DNA of 64,000 bases from Streptomyces sp. WAC05374 (GCF_004353505.1 NZ_SMNQ01000003.1:515071-579070); one strand, 5' to 3'; numbered from the stretch's first letter, positions 17,612-26,158 are shown. Notes: generated from the sequence alone by a model not told the origin. Program-made: numbers and translations.

Positions 17612-17974
17612 ATGGCGAAGAAGCTCGTGATCAAGGTGACCGCAGGGGCCGACGCCCCCGAGCGCTGCTCGCAGGCATTCACGGTGGCGGCGGTCGCCGT
17701 GGCCAGTGGGGTGGAGGTGTCGCTCTGGCTGACCGGCGAGTCGTCGTGGTTCGCGCTGCCGGGGCGGGCGGCGCAGTTCGAGCTGCCGCACGCGGCGCCG
17801 CTGCCGGACCTGATCGACTCGATCCTGGCGGGCGGCCGGATCACGCTGTGCACCCAGTGCGCGGCCCGGCGGGAGATCACGGAGAAGGACGTGCTGGAGG
17901 GCGTGCGGATCGCGGGGGCGCAGGTCTTCGTCAGCGAGTCGATGGCCGACGGCACGCAGGCGCTCGTCTACTGA
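17612..17974 (+). CDS. DsrE-family protein
   Basis: 120 residues. Begins MAKKLVIKVTAGADAPERCSQAF and ends with the DsrE-type segment LVY. It contains LCTQCAARREIT with a C-x-x-C pair near residues 79-82 and a conserved loop ILAGGRITLC. DsrE/F-like proteins relay sulfur as persulfides; the surrounding sulfurtransferase unit fits that, but the substrate is unknown. TACAGT (17599-17604) 7 nt before ATG 17612 suggests a leaderless message. Ends in a 7-base overlap with the convergent DUF3099 gene. Confidence 0.82.
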   Translation: MAKKLVIKVTAGADAPERCSQAFTVAAVAVASGVEVSLWLTGESSWFALPGRAAQFELPHAAPLPDLIDSILAGGRITLCTQCAARREITEKDVLEGVRIAGAQVFVSESMADGTQALVY

Positions 17975-18231
17975 CGGCGGCGCTTCCTGCCGTCGAGCTC
18001 GTCCCACCACTCGTCGGACTGCGGGTCGCCGCTGGGGTCGTCCCACCAGCGGTCCTCCGGCCCCCGCCGGTTCGCGACCATCGCGGCGACCGGCGGGATG
18101 ACCATGGCGACGAAGCACATCGCGACGGCGGCGGGCGTGGACCACAGCCGTACGACGGCCCAGGCGCCCACGAAGAGCACCAGGCAGGCCGTCATCATCC
18201 CGAAGTAGATGTGCCGACGCCGGGCGTACAT
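17968..18231 (-). CDS. DUF3099 small membrane protein
   Basis: 87 residues from ATG 18231: MYARRRHIYFGMMTACLVLFVGAWAVVRLWS, a second TM helix VAMCFVAMVIPPVAAMV, then an acidic Trp-rich tail (DDRWWDDPSGDPQSDEWW). The N-terminal basic patch and two helices are typical of DUF3099. TACGCT lies 6 nt upstream of the ATG, so the transcript may be leaderless. Function is unknown. Confidence 0.75.
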   Translation of the reverse strand: MYARRRHIYFGMMTACLVLFVGAWAVVRLWSTPAAVAMCFVAMVIPPVAAMVANRRGPEDRWWDDPSGDPQSDEWWDELDGRKRRRQ

Positions 18232-18246
18232 GTCTTCAGCGTACGA

Positions 18247-18306
18247 CCGAAGGGCCGCACCTCGGTCCCGGTAAGCGTCCAACCCCCAGGAGGTGCGGCC
18301 CTTCGG
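18247..18306 (-). terminator. 17-bp perfect hairpin after the sulfurtransferase/DUF1416 unit
   Basis: CCGAAGGGCCGCACCTC (18247-18263) and its exact complement at 18290-18306 enclose a 26-nt loop. It stands between the DUF1416 stop codon and the DUF3099 start on the same strand and probably ends the sulfur unit. Confidence 0.75.
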
Positions 18307-18326
18307 CCGGTATGCGCGCCGTGACG

Positions 18327-18614
18327 TCAGACGGCGATGGCGACCTCGGCCAGGCCGCCCTGCTGGGCGACGACCGTGCGGTCGGCCGTGCCGCCCGGGA
18401 CGAGGGCGCGGACGGTCCACGTGCCCTCGGCCGCGTAGAAGCGGAACTGGCCGGTCGCGGAGGTCGGGACCTCGGCGGTGAACTCGCCGGTCGAGTCCAG
18501 CAGGCGCACGTAACCGACGACGGGCTCGCCGTCCTTGGTCACCTGGCCCTGGATCGTGGTCTCACCGGGCTTGATCGTCGAAGCGTCCGGGCCGCCGGCC
18601 TGTGCTCCACACAT
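18327..18614 (-). CDS. DUF1416 protein, partner of sulfurtransferase
   Basis: 95 residues from ATG 18614 (AGGAG at 8 nt). Begins MCGAQAGGPDAS and folds as a small beta-sandwich with TTIQGQVTKDGEPVVGYVRLLD and a FRFYAAEGTWTVRAL segment, resembling carboxypeptidase-regulatory-like domains. In Actinobacteria it regularly follows the SseA-type rhodanese, as here (50-base gap), so it belongs to sulfur or thiosulfate metabolism. Its exact role is not known. Confidence 0.88.
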   Translation of the reverse strand: MCGAQAGGPDASTIKPGETTIQGQVTKDGEPVVGYVRLLDSTGEFTAEVPTSATGQFRFYAAEGTWTVRALVPGGTADRTVVAQQGGLAEVAIAV

Positions 18615-18664
18615 GGGTACTCCTGAGGGGTCTTCGGGGGAGGGGAGGGACGGGAGGTCCGGGA

Positions 18665-19510
18665 CTACTTGTTGGCGCCGAGCTCGATCGGCACGCCGAC
18701 GAGGGAGCCGTACTCGGTCCACGAGCCGTCGTAGTTCTTGACGTTCTCCTGGCCGAGCAGCTCGTGCAGGACGAACCAGGTCAGGGCCGAACGCTCACCG
18801 ATGCGGCAGTAGGCGATGGTGTCCTTGGACAGGTCGACCTGCTCCTCGGCGTAGAGGGCCTTGAGCTCCTCGTCCGACTTGAAGGTGCCGTCGTCGTTGG
18901 CGTTCTTCGACCACGGGATGTTGCGGGCGCTCGGCACGTGGCCGGGGCGCTGCGACTGCTCCTGCGGGAGGTGCGCCGGGGCGAGCAGCTTGCCGCTGAA
19001 CTCGTCGGGGGAGCGCACGTCGACCAGGTTCAGGCTGCCGATGGCGGCCACGACGTCGTCGCGGAAGGCGCGGATCGAGGTGTCCTGGGCCTTGGCCTTG
19101 TACTCGGTGGCCGGGCGGCTCGGGACCTCGGAGCCGTCGACCAGGTCGCGGGAGTCGAGCTCCCACTTCTTGCGGCCGCCGTCGAGGAGCTTGACGCTCT
19201 CGTGGCCGTACAGCTTGAAGTACCAGTAGGCGTAGGACGCGAACCAGTTGTTGTTGCCGCCGTAGAGGACGACGGTGTCGTCGTTGGCGATGCCCTTCGC
19301 GGAGAGGAGCTTCTCGAAGCCCTCCTGGTCGACGAAGTCGCGGCGGACCGGGTCCTGGAGGTCCTTCTTCCAGTCGATCCGGACGGCGTTCTTGATGTGG
19401 TTCTTGTCGTACGCCGACGTGTCCTCGTCGACCTCGACGATGACGACCTTCGGGTCGTCGATGTGGGCCTCGACCCAGTCGGCGTCTACCAGGACGTCGC
19501 TGCGGCTCAT
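18665..19510 (-). CDS. Thiosulfate sulfurtransferase, tandem rhodanese
   Basis: 281 residues, two rhodanese domains. The first (MSRSDVLVDADWVEAH...) is inactive; the second carries the active loop YCRIGERSALTW with the catalytic Cys. CH2A-like DVRSPDEFSGK is also present. The enzyme moves sulfane sulfur from thiosulfate to acceptors. The start ATG 19510 has GGAGGAG at 8-9 nt. A Cys-containing leader peptide lies 160 bases upstream, suggesting control by cysteine or sulfur supply. DUF1416 follows. Confidence 0.94.
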   Translation of the reverse strand: MSRSDVLVDADWVEAHIDDPKVVIVEVDEDTSAYDKNHIKNAVRIDWKKDLQDPVRRDFVDQEGFEKLLSAKGIANDDTVVLYGGNNNWFASYAYWYFKLYGHESVKLLDGGRKKWELDSRDLVDGSEVPSRPATEYKAKAQDTSIRAFRDDVVAAIGSLNLVDVRSPDEFSGKLLAPAHLPQEQSQRPGHVPSARNIPWSKNANDDGTFKSDEELKALYAEEQVDLSKDTIAYCRIGERSALTWFVLHELLGQENVKNYDGSWTEYGSLVGVPIELGANK

Positions 19511-19670
19511 GCTGTTTCTCCTCCGGGGCAGTCTGCGGCGGGGTGTGGCGGGGTGGTGCCGGATGCGCTTCGCGTCGTCGCGTACGGGGGTACGGGTCTC
19601 ACGGGGATGCGGCACGGGTGCGGGCCTCGAGGGAAGACGGGCCCTGGGATACGGGAGGTCGGGCTCCCGC

Positions 19671-19751
19671 TCAGACGGAGCGACAGAGCATGGCGGCGAC
19701 GCGGCACAGGTCTACTGCCCGCCGCTTCGTGAGATCCGCCTGTCGCTTCAT
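19671..19751 (-). CDS. Sulfur-responsive leader peptide (26 residues)
   Basis: A small ORF ATG 19751 to TGA 19671. It contains the VDLCRVAAMLC core with two Cys codons near the end, the pattern of the small leader peptides that precede sulfur-assimilation genes in Actinobacteria (many with H/A-VDL-x-R-x-x-S/A-x-x-C). Ribosome stalling at cysteine codons is the known mechanism for related mycobacterial peptides. The ATG is 8 nt from TACGAT, so the peptide should be translated from a leaderless end. It heads the sulfurtransferase-DUF1416 unit; the intervening 160 bases would hold the attenuator, though I cannot prove a specific fold. Confidence 0.8.
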   Translation of the reverse strand: MKRQADLTKRRAVDLCRVAAMLCRSV

Positions 19752-19758
19752 GCAGCCG

Positions 19759-19787
19759 ATCGTAGGGACGGACGGGCGGCCGTGTCA
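19759..19787 (-). promoter_or_regulatory. Promoter of the sulfurtransferase leader
   Basis: On the minus strand, TGACAC (19787-19782), a 17-bp spacer and TACGAT (19764-19759) form a good vegetative promoter whose start falls at or beside the leader-peptide ATG. Confidence 0.65.
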
Positions 19788-19902
19788 CCGGCGTGTCGCA
19801 TGATGAGACGCGATCGTCCGCGATACGAGATGGAAGATCGCCCGGAAGAGGGTCGGACCCCCGCCGGGACGGGCTTCGCCGCTCGCCATCTGCGGAGCGG
19901 AC

Positions 19903-19934
19903 GGCCCCGTCTCACGATGTGACCGAACGGGGCC
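19903..19934 (-). terminator. Weak hairpin downstream of the LmeA-like gene
   Basis: GGCCCCGT (19903-19910) pairs with ACGGGGCC (19927-19934), loop 16 nt. It lies 38 bases beyond the stop codon of the LmeA-like gene. The rest of 19788-19971 shows no gene or clear signal, only a short direct repeat of CGTACGGGGG. Confidence 0.45.
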
Positions 19935-19971
19935 CGGCAGGGCCGTACGGGGGTTTCGGCGTACGGGGGCT

Positions 19972-20664
19972 TCAGCCCGCCAGTACGACGTTCGTGCCGG
20001 TGACGGTGATCGCGAGGCCCTCGGGCGTCGCCTCCACCTTGCTCAGCTTCAGGCCGGCCGGCAGCCCGCCGACCTGCCGGTCGAAGTCGGTGCGCTCCCG
20101 GATGCGCTCCTCCAGCCCGGGGATGCCCTCGCCGGGCACCTTGTCGGCGCGTACCCGGATGGTGTCGCCGCCCACCAGGCTGACCGAGGACAGGACGCTG
20201 CGGGTGACCTTGCCCAGGACCGGGACCTCGACGCTGCCGGTGACCTTGACCTTGCCGTTGCCGCCGTAGCCGAGGGTGACCTCCTCACGGGAGGCCTGCG
20301 CGAGATCGGCGTAGGAGATCCGCGCCGTGCCGGAGGCGGAGGCGGCCACGGCGGTGGAGAAGTTGTTCTCCAGCCGGACGTCCTTCAGGGCCGCCGTCAT
20401 CTCGGCGACGCGGACCTTGCGGCCGCCGGCCGACGCCTCCACGCCGGTGAGGGTGACGTCGACCTGCTCCAGTTCCTTGCCCATGACCTGGGTCAGGAAG
20501 GGAAAGCCCTTGATCGAGACGTCCGGGGTGCCGGCCAGGCCCTGGTTGGCCCGTATGCGCTCGGCCGCCTCGGACTCCGCGTAGTTCACCGCCAGGCGGT
20601 CCGCGATGGTGAACAGACCACCGAGGATCACAGCGGTGACCAGCAGTATTCGCAGTGCTCGCAT
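19972..20664 (-). CDS. LmeA-like phospholipid-binding protein (DUF2993)
   Basis: 230 residues from ATG 20664. One N-terminal TM/signal helix (ILLVTAVILGGLFTIADRLAV), then the DUF2993 body: IRANQGLAGTPDVSIKGFPFLTQ is the family signature, with an LMEQ-like VMGKELEQVDVTL segment. Mycobacterial LmeA binds phosphatidylinositol lipids in the periplasm and supports mannan elongation. The Streptomyces function is not established. GTG 20682 is an alternative start. Confidence 0.88.
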   Translation of the reverse strand: MRALRILLVTAVILGGLFTIADRLAVNYAESEAAERIRANQGLAGTPDVSIKGFPFLTQVMGKELEQVDVTLTGVEASAGGRKVRVAEMTAALKDVRLENNFSTAVAASASGTARISYADLAQASREEVTLGYGGNGKVKVTGSVEVPVLGKVTRSVLSSVSLVGGDTIRVRADKVPGEGIPGLEERIRERTDFDRQVGGLPAGLKLSKVEATPEGLAITVTGTNVVLAG

Positions 20665-20762
20665 TGCTCGGTGTTCCCCCACCCTGTTCGCGACCGGCCC
20701 CCGTCACGTCATGATCGACGTCCGAAGCCACTCGTTGGTTCCCCCCACGTCACCCGCGTCAC

Positions 20763-21848
20763 TCAGGCCAGCGCCCGCCCCAGCACGTAGACGGCGGGCG
20801 CGGCGACCGCGAGCGGCAGGGCCACCCCGGCCGTCATGTGGACGAAACGGGACGGGTAGTCGTAGCTCGCCACCCGGTGCCCGACCAGGGCACACACCCC
20901 GGCGCCCAGCCCGAGCAGCGCACCCCGCGCCCCCATGCCGGTCATCCCGCCGGCGGCGACACCCGCCCCGGCGGCCGCGAGCAGCGCCACCACGAGCGTC
21001 ACGGCGCCGGGCAGCGGCAGCGCGCGGGCCACCACGGTGACGGCGACCGCGAGGCCCCCCACGACGACCGCGTCCGGCACGGCGGCCAGGTGCCCGGCCG
21101 CGAGCACGGCGAGCGCGGACGAGGCCACCGTGGCCATCAGGCCGTACTGCCGCTCGTCGGAGCCGGCGTGACTGCGGAGCTGGAGCACCAGGACCAGCAG
21201 CACCCACACCCCGAGCGTGCCGAGGATGGCGGCCGGCGCGTGCTCCCGGCCGGCGGCCAGCAGTGCGACGTCCGCCGTCAGGCCGCCCGCGAAGGCGAGC
21301 GCGATGCCCTGGCGGGCGGGCCACATGCCGTTGAGCCGGAACCAGCCGGCGGCGGTGACGGCCTGGAGCAGGACCAGCGGGACCAGCAGTCCGTACGGCC
21401 CGAGGGCGGCACCCGCCGCGAGCAGGCCGCCGAGGGCGGCGGTCAGCACGGCCGGCTGCATGCCCGGCTCGATGATCGGCGAACGGCCCTCGGCCCGGGC
21501 CCGCTGGGCGTCGGTCAGCCGCACGTGCCCGGACGTGGTGGGAGCGCCGTACCCCGGCTGGGCCGGCGCGGGGGCCGGCGCGGCGGGCGCGGGGTCCGGG
21601 GTGACCGCCCGCAGATGGGTGGTCGGGGTGTCGTACGGGACCTCGGGCGGCAGCGGGTACGCGCCCGAAGCGCCCTGCGCGGGCAGGTGGGCGGTGTCGG
21701 CGGCGGCCACCGGCGGGGCCGGCTGCTGGGCGGGCTGCACGGCCGGCTGGTACTGGGTGTCCCAGGTCTGGCCCTCCCACGTCTGCGCGACGTTCGGGTC
21801 CTGGTACGGGTACCCGTTCCCGTACGGGTACTGCTGATCGCTGCTCAT
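20763..21848 (-). CDS. Pro/Gln-rich multi-pass membrane protein
   Basis: 361 residues. The first ~130 are a disordered Tyr/Pro/Gln/Ala-rich cytosolic tail (QQYPYGNGYPYQDPN...), followed by about eight hydrophobic segments. No enzyme motif is visible. ATG 21848 has GGAGGGT 12 nt upstream and lies 10 bases beyond the MoaD/ThiS-like stop codon, so the two are coupled. Similar proteins are conserved in Streptomyces as integral membrane proteins of unknown role. Confidence 0.8.
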   Translation of the reverse strand: MSSDQQYPYGNGYPYQDPNVAQTWEGQTWDTQYQPAVQPAQQPAPPVAAADTAHLPAQGASGAYPLPPEVPYDTPTTHLRAVTPDPAPAAPAPAPAQPGYGAPTTSGHVRLTDAQRARAEGRSPIIEPGMQPAVLTAALGGLLAAGAALGPYGLLVPLVLLQAVTAAGWFRLNGMWPARQGIALAFAGGLTADVALLAAGREHAPAAILGTLGVWVLLVLVLQLRSHAGSDERQYGLMATVASSALAVLAAGHLAAVPDAVVVGGLAVAVTVVARALPLPGAVTLVVALLAAAGAGVAAGGMTGMGARGALLGLGAGVCALVGHRVASYDYPSRFVHMTAGVALPLAVAAPAVYVLGRALA

Positions 21849-21858
21849 GCTGTGCGGT

Positions 21859-22113
21859 TCACCCTCCTGCGAACGGCGGGAGCACCTCGACCGTGCCGCC
21901 CTCGGCAAGGCGTACGGTCTCATGGCTCCGGGTCCCGACGGGATCACCGTCGACCAGGAACGAACACCGCCGGAGCACCGCGGTCAGCTCCCCCGGGTGC
22001 CGCTCGCGCACGGCGTCCAGCGCCTCGGCCAGGTTCTCCGCGCTGTACGGCTCCTCGGCGGTCCCGGCCGCGGCCTTGGCCGCGGCCCAGTAGCGGATGG
22101 TCCCCGCTGCCAT
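21859..22113 (-). CDS. MoaD/ThiS-family sulfur-carrier protein
   Basis: 84 residues from ATG 22113 (AAGGAGAG 6-7 nt upstream). Begins MAAGTIRYWAAAKAAAG and ends VEVLPPFAGG. The C-terminal Gly-Gly is the residue pair that is adenylated and thiocarboxylated to donate sulfur to molybdopterin, thiazole or cysteine-like products. MoaD-like sequence is more likely than ThiS because of RYWAAAK and LRRCSFLVDGD. No partner synthase is next to it, so the pathway is open. Confidence 0.88.
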   Translation of the reverse strand: MAAGTIRYWAAAKAAAGTAEEPYSAENLAEALDAVRERHPGELTAVLRRCSFLVDGDPVGTRSHETVRLAEGGTVEVLPPFAGG

Positions 22114-22155
22114 GGCGGCTCTCCTTTCGTCGGCCTCGTCGGCATCCATCATGGG

Positions 22156-22974
22156 CTATGGCGCCGACAGCCAGTCCGCGATGCGGGCGAGCAGGGCGTC
22201 GCCGGCCGCGTTCTCGGCGTGCCCCATGCCCTCCTCCAGCCACAGTTCGGCCGGCCCGGCCGCCGCCAGCATCCGCGGGTGGTCCACCGGGAAGTACGGG
22301 TCGCGGTCGCCGTGCACGACCAGCAGCGGCACCGGGGCGATCAGCGGCACCGCCTCGACCGGCGACATCGGCACCGGGTCCCAGGCGCGGTCGTGGATGC
22401 GGGTGCGCAGCCCGTAGCGCCCCACCAGCCGCCCGGCGGGCCGGGTCACCACCCAGTGCAGCCGCCGCATCGGCGCCGTACCCCGGTAGTACCAGCGCGC
22501 GGGGGCACTCACCGCGACCACCGCGTCCGTGCGCGCCTCCCCCACGTCCCGGTACAGCGCCGCGTGCCGCAGCACCACCGAGCCGCCCATGGAGAACCCG
22601 ACCGTCGCCACGCGCGCGTACCCCAGCTCACGCGCCCAGCGCACCGCCGCCGCCAGGTCCAGCACCTCCCGGTCGCCGACCGTGGAACGGCCGCCCGACC
22701 TGCCGTGCCCGCGGAAGGAGAAGGTCACCACCCCGGCCCGGCGCGCGAACACCCGCGCCGCACGCCGCACCGCGGGCCGGTCCACCGAGCCCGTGAACCC
22801 GTGGGCGACAACGACGGCCGTGTCCGGGACACTGTCCGTATGCGGTGCAGCCCGCGGAGAATGAACCGCCTCGATACGCACACCGTCCGGTGTACGGAGG
22901 GTGGCGCGCAGGGGGCCGCGCGTGACCGCGGAAGCGTCCACGATGTGACGTACGCCCTCTGCCTCGGCACTCAT
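22156..22974 (-). CDS. Alpha/beta hydrolase
   Basis: 272 residues. Oxyanion region VVAHGFTGS, nucleophile elbow GFSMGGSVV (Ser near residue 146), acid VHGDRDPYFP and a C-terminal GMGHAENA histidine complete the triad. It is cytosolic and the substrate is unknown. It is 42 bases upstream of the MoaD/ThiS-like gene and divergent from glnR. Confidence 0.9.
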   Translation of the reverse strand: MSAEAEGVRHIVDASAVTRGPLRATLRTPDGVRIEAVHSPRAAPHTDSVPDTAVVVAHGFTGSVDRPAVRRAARVFARRAGVVTFSFRGHGRSGGRSTVGDREVLDLAAAVRWARELGYARVATVGFSMGGSVVLRHAALYRDVGEARTDAVVAVSAPARWYYRGTAPMRRLHWVVTRPAGRLVGRYGLRTRIHDRAWDPVPMSPVEAVPLIAPVPLLVVHGDRDPYFPVDHPRMLAAAGPAELWLEEGMGHAENAAGDALLARIADWLSAP

Positions 22975-22980
22975 GTGGGC

Positions 22981-23036
22981 TATTCTGCTCGGCGAAGGAC
23001 CTGGGCGACGCAGCCCCCGGGTCCTTTTGTGTTTCC
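22981..23036 (+). terminator. Rho-independent-like hairpin in the divergent glnR leader
   Basis: AAGGACCTGGG (22995-23005) pairs with CCCGGGTCCTT (23016-23026) with one G-T pair and is followed by TTTTGTGTTT, one of the few U-tailed hairpins in the window. No plus-strand gene lies upstream for it to terminate. TATTCT at 22981-22986 could be the -10 of a short RNA or an attenuated leader of glnR. Confidence 0.5.
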
Positions 23037-23054
23037 CGCCCGTTGTTACAGGCA

Positions 23055-23061
23055 GGTGAAC
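23055..23061. promoter_or_regulatory. Isolated GGTGAAC (PHO-like half site) upstream of glnR
   Basis: GGTGAAC is the reverse of the PhoP repeat unit GTTCACC. PhoP is known to bind the glnR promoter in S. coelicolor. Only one good unit is visible here; a neighbouring GTTAC (23045-23049) is a poor GlnR a-site. Low confidence. Confidence 0.25.
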
Positions 23062-23196
23062 AAAGGCTCTCAGGGCGCGGGGAGCCTCGTACGAAGCAGT
23101 GCCGCAACGTCCTCGCAGGGACCGAGGAGGAACCGACGTTATGGGCCAGCGAACCGTGCACGACCATAGGACGACCACCCGGGCAGGGGGAGCGCG

Positions 23197-23982
23197 ATGA
23201 GCTCTCTGCTCCTCCTGACCAACGCCCTCCAGCCGTCGACGGAGGTGCTCCCCGCCCTCGGACTGCTGCTGCACAACGTGCGCGTGGCCCCCGCCGAGGG
23301 CCCGGCCCTCGTGGACACCCCCGGCGCGGACGTGATCCTCGTCGACGGCCGCCGCGACCTGCCGCAGGTGCGGTCGCTGTGCCAGCTCCTGCGCTCCACC
23401 GGGCCCGGCTGCCCGCTGGTCCTGGTCGTCACCGAGGGCGGTCTCGCCGCCGTCACCGCCGACTGGGGCATCGACGACGTCCTGCTGGACACGGCCGGCC
23501 CGGCCGAGGTCGAGGCACGGCTGCGGCTCGCGATGGGCCGCCAGCAGATCACCGCCGACGACTCCCCCATGGAGATCCGCAACGGCGACCTGTCGGTCGA
23601 CGAGGCGACGTACAGCGCCAAGCTCAAGGGCCGGGTCCTGGACCTGACCTTCAAGGAGTTCGAGCTGCTGAAGTACCTCGCCCAGCACCCGGGCCGGGTC
23701 TTCACCCGCGCCCAGCTCCTCCAGGAGGTGTGGGGGTACGACTACTTCGGCGGTACGCGCACGGTCGACGTCCACGTGCGGCGGCTGCGCGCCAAGCTGG
23801 GCCCCGAGCACGAGTCGCTGATCGGCACCGTGCGCAACGTCGGCTACCGCTTCGTGACCCCGGAGAAGGTCGAGCGGGCGGCCGAGGAAGCCCGGACGAA
23901 AGAGGCCGAAAAGGCCGCACCGGCGCGCGCCGGCCGCACCGAAGAGGCGGAGGAAGCCGCCGTACGACCTGCCCAGAGGTAG
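23197..23982 (+). CDS. glnR: GlnR, global nitrogen regulator (orphan OmpR type)
   Basis: 261 residues. The N-terminal receiver ([22 protein letters not shown]) has Asp50 but lacks the usual acidic pocket, as in GlnR, which dimerises without phosphorylation. The winged helix [33 protein letters not shown]...[15 protein letters not shown] is intact. The C-terminal Lys/Glu/Ala tail is the region known to be modified. GlnR activates glnA, glnII, amtB and nitrate/nitrite genes under nitrogen limitation. The start ATG has GGGGGAG 5 nt upstream; the leader from 22975 is long and structured. I recognise it from its near-verbatim N-terminus. Confidence 0.95.
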   Translation: MSSLLLLTNALQPSTEVLPALGLLLHNVRVAPAEGPALVDTPGADVILVDGRRDLPQVRSLCQLLRSTGPGCPLVLVVTEGGLAAVTADWGIDDVLLDTAGPAEVEARLRLAMGRQQITADDSPMEIRNGDLSVDEATYSAKLKGRVLDLTFKEFELLKYLAQHPGRVFTRAQLLQEVWGYDYFGGTRTVDVHVRRLRAKLGPEHESLIGTVRNVGYRFVTPEKVERAAEEARTKEAEKAAPARAGRTEEAEEAAVRPAQR

Positions 23983-24006
23983 GTCACCCCGCGTAGACTG
24001 CCGCGC

Positions 24007-25035
24007 GTGGCCAAGGTGACGCGGGACGATGTGGCGCGACTGGCGGGTACTTCTACCGCGGTCGTGAGCTACGTCATCAACAACGGACCCCGGCCGGTCG
24101 CCCCGGCCACGCGCGAGCGCGTACTCGCCGCGATCAAGACGCTGGGATACCGGCCCGACCGCGTCGCGCAGGCCATGGCCTCGCGGCGGACGGACCTCAT
24201 AGGCATGATCGTCCCCGATGCCCGGCAGCCGTTCTTCGCCGAGATGGCGCACGCGGTCGAGAGGGCCGCCGCCGACCGCGGGAAGATGGTCCTGGTCGGC
24301 AACTCCGACTACCGCGACGAGCGGGAGATCCACTACCTGCGGGCCTTCCTCGGGATGCGGGTCGCCGGGCTGATCCTCGTCAGCCAGGGCATGAGCGAGC
24401 GGGCCGCCCAGGAGATCGAGGCGTGGGACGCCCGGGTGGTCCTCCTCCACGAGCGGCCCGAGGCCCTCGACGACGTCGCCGTGGTCACGGACGACATCGG
24501 TGGCGCCCAGCTCGCCACCCGCCACCTCCTCGAGCACGGCCACGAGTACGTCGCCTGCCTCGGCGGTGTCGAGAACACCCCCGCCGTCGGCGACCCGGTC
24601 GCCGACCACGAGGAGGGCTGGCGCCGGGCGATGCTGGAGTCCGGCCGCTCGGTGGAGGGCCGGCTGTTCCAGGCCCCGTACAACCGCTACGACGCCTACC
24701 AGGTGGCCCTGAAGATCCTCGCGGGCCCCGACCGGCCGCCGGCGATCTTCTGCTCCACCGACGACCAGGCGATCGGCGTCCTGCGCGCGGCGCGCGAGCT
24801 GCGCCTGGACGTGCCGGGCGACCTGGCGGTCGCGGGCTTCGACGACGTGAAGGAAGCCGCGCTGACGGACCCGCCGCTGACGACGGTCTCCTCCGACCGC
24901 CCGGCGATGGCCCGCGCGGCGGTGGACCTGGTCCTGGACGACGGACTGCGGGTGGCGGGATCGCGCCGGGAGCGGGTCAGGCAGTTCCCGTCCGCGCTGA
25001 TAGTGCGCCGGTCCTGCGGCTGCGACGGCCAGTAG
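24007..25035 (+). CDS. LacI-family transcriptional regulator
   Basis: 342 residues. [51 protein letters not shown] with hinge helix [10 protein letters not shown], then a periplasmic-binding-type effector domain. The tail RRSCGCDGQ has the Cys pair common in actinobacterial members. GTG 24007 is 8 nt after TAGACT (23993-23998), so the transcript is probably leaderless. It follows glnR by 24 bases but with its own promoter. The ligand, presumably a sugar, is unknown. Confidence 0.93.
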   Translation: MAKVTRDDVARLAGTSTAVVSYVINNGPRPVAPATRERVLAAIKTLGYRPDRVAQAMASRRTDLIGMIVPDARQPFFAEMAHAVERAAADRGKMVLVGNSDYRDEREIHYLRAFLGMRVAGLILVSQGMSERAAQEIEAWDARVVLLHERPEALDDVAVVTDDIGGAQLATRHLLEHGHEYVACLGGVENTPAVGDPVADHEEGWRRAMLESGRSVEGRLFQAPYNRYDAYQVALKILAGPDRPPAIFCSTDDQAIGVLRAARELRLDVPGDLAVAGFDDVKEAALTDPPLTTVSSDRPAMARAAVDLVLDDGLRVAGSRRERVRQFPSALIVRRSCGCDGQ

Positions 25036-25122
25036 TCCCGGTTCCCCCGGGGGCCCGCCGGCCACCGCGGCCCACGAGGCCTGCCCCCGCCCACCCCGAG
25101 CCCGGAAAGTCGGGCACACGAA

Positions 25123-25166
25123 CTCTGCCCGGACTCTCAGGACGTCCTCAGGCGGCTCTCATGTAC
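25123..25166 (+). promoter_or_regulatory. Four tandem 11-bp repeats: OmpR-type (MprA-like) operator
   Basis: Four abutting 11-mers: CTCTGCCCGGA, CTCTCAGGACG, TCCTCAGGCGG and CTCTCATGTAC. The shared core CTCTCAG recurs exactly once per helical turn, the pattern bound by OmpR-family response regulators and resembling the CTCAG direct repeats of the mycobacterial MprA box. The site ends 19 bases before the protease start at 25186. Confidence 0.65.
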
Positions 25167-25185
25167 GGCCGTGAGAGTCGTACCC

Positions 25186-26139
25186 ATGACGGACTACTCC
25201 CACGGTGACCCGCAGCAGACGTTCGGCCACCCCCCGCCCCCGGCGCATCCGCCCACGGCGCACCGCCGCACCGGGCGGCCGGTGGCCCTGGTCGCCGCGG
25301 TCGCCCTCGTCGCGGCCCTGGTGGGCGGCGGTGCCTCCGCCCTGGTCCAGGAGCTCACCCGCGACGGCGCGGGGACCGGCACCGGCACCGGAGCCGTGAC
25401 CGGCACCCAGGTGTCGCGGTCCAGCAAGGGCACCGTCGCCGGGGTCGCCCAGGCGGTCTCACCGAGCATCGTCGAGATCAACGCCACGGCCGGCTCGGGC
25501 GCGTCGACCGGGTCGGGTGTGATCATCACCGGTGACGGCGAGATCGTCACCAACAACCACGTCATCGCGGGCGCCTCCGAGATCAAGGTCCGGCTCAGCG
25601 ACGGCAGGACGTACACCGCCGAGGTCACCGGCACCGACCCCGGCAAGGACCTGGCCCTGATCAAGCTCCGGGGCGCGTCCGGGCTGAAGGCCGCCACGCT
25701 CGGCGACTCCTCCACGGTCGAGGTCGGCGACCAGGTCGTCGCCATCGGGTCGCCGGAGGGCCTGACCGGCACCGTCACCAGCGGCATCGTCTCCGCGCTC
25801 GACCGGGACGTGACGGTCGCCAAGGACGAGGGGCGGCAGCAGCGGCCCGACCCGGGCCAGGGCTGGCCCTTCGAGTTCGGTGGGCAGGAGTTCAACGGCG
25901 ACACGGGCGACTCGAAGACCACGTACAAGGCCATCCAGACCGACGCCTCGCTCAACCCCGGCAACTCCGGCGGCGCGCTGATCGACATGGACGGCGAGAT
26001 CATCGGCATCAACTCCGCCATGTACGCGCCGAACGCCGCCACCGGCTCCACGGCCGGCAGCGTGGGCCTGGGCTTCGCCATCCCGATCGACACGGTCAAG
26101 GCGGACCTGGACGCTCTGCGGTCCGGGTCGGGATCGTGA
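25186..26139 (+). CDS. HtrA/PepD-like trypsin-family serine protease, no PDZ domain
   Basis: 317 residues. Cytosolic Pro-rich N-terminus, one TM helix ([23 protein letters not shown], residues 32-54), Thr/Gly linker, then the protease domain with catalytic His125 (TNNHVI), Asp155 (KDLALIKL) and Ser261 (NPGNSGGAL). The chain stops at residue 317 without the PDZ domain usual in HtrA. It should act outside the membrane in envelope quality control. ATG 25186 was chosen over GTG 25171 because the sequence before it overlaps the operator edge. It is followed by an MprAB-like two-component pair, recalling mycobacterial pepD/mprAB. Confidence 0.92.
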   Translation: MTDYSHGDPQQTFGHPPPPAHPPTAHRRTGRPVALVAAVALVAALVGGGASALVQELTRDGAGTGTGTGAVTGTQVSRSSKGTVAGVAQAVSPSIVEINATAGSGASTGSGVIITGDGEIVTNNHVIAGASEIKVRLSDGRTYTAEVTGTDPGKDLALIKLRGASGLKAATLGDSSTVEVGDQVVAIGSPEGLTGTVTSGIVSALDRDVTVAKDEGRQQRPDPGQGWPFEFGGQEFNGDTGDSKTTYKAIQTDASLNPGNSGGALIDMDGEIIGINSAMYAPNAATGSTAGSVGLGFAIPIDTVKADLDALRSGSGS

Positions 26140-26158
26140 CGCGTGCGACGCTGGCCCC

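Noticed and set aside
23045..23061. GlnR self-binding site (GTTAC-N6-GTGAAC)
   Set aside because: The second half does not match the GAAAC b-site; only one weak pair is seen.
22156..25119. 987-residue open frame on the minus strand running from the hydrolase through glnR and the LacI gene
   Set aside because: Only the C-terminal part (from 22974) is the hydrolase. The rest is antisense to clearly recognisable glnR and lacI-type genes and has low-complexity composition.
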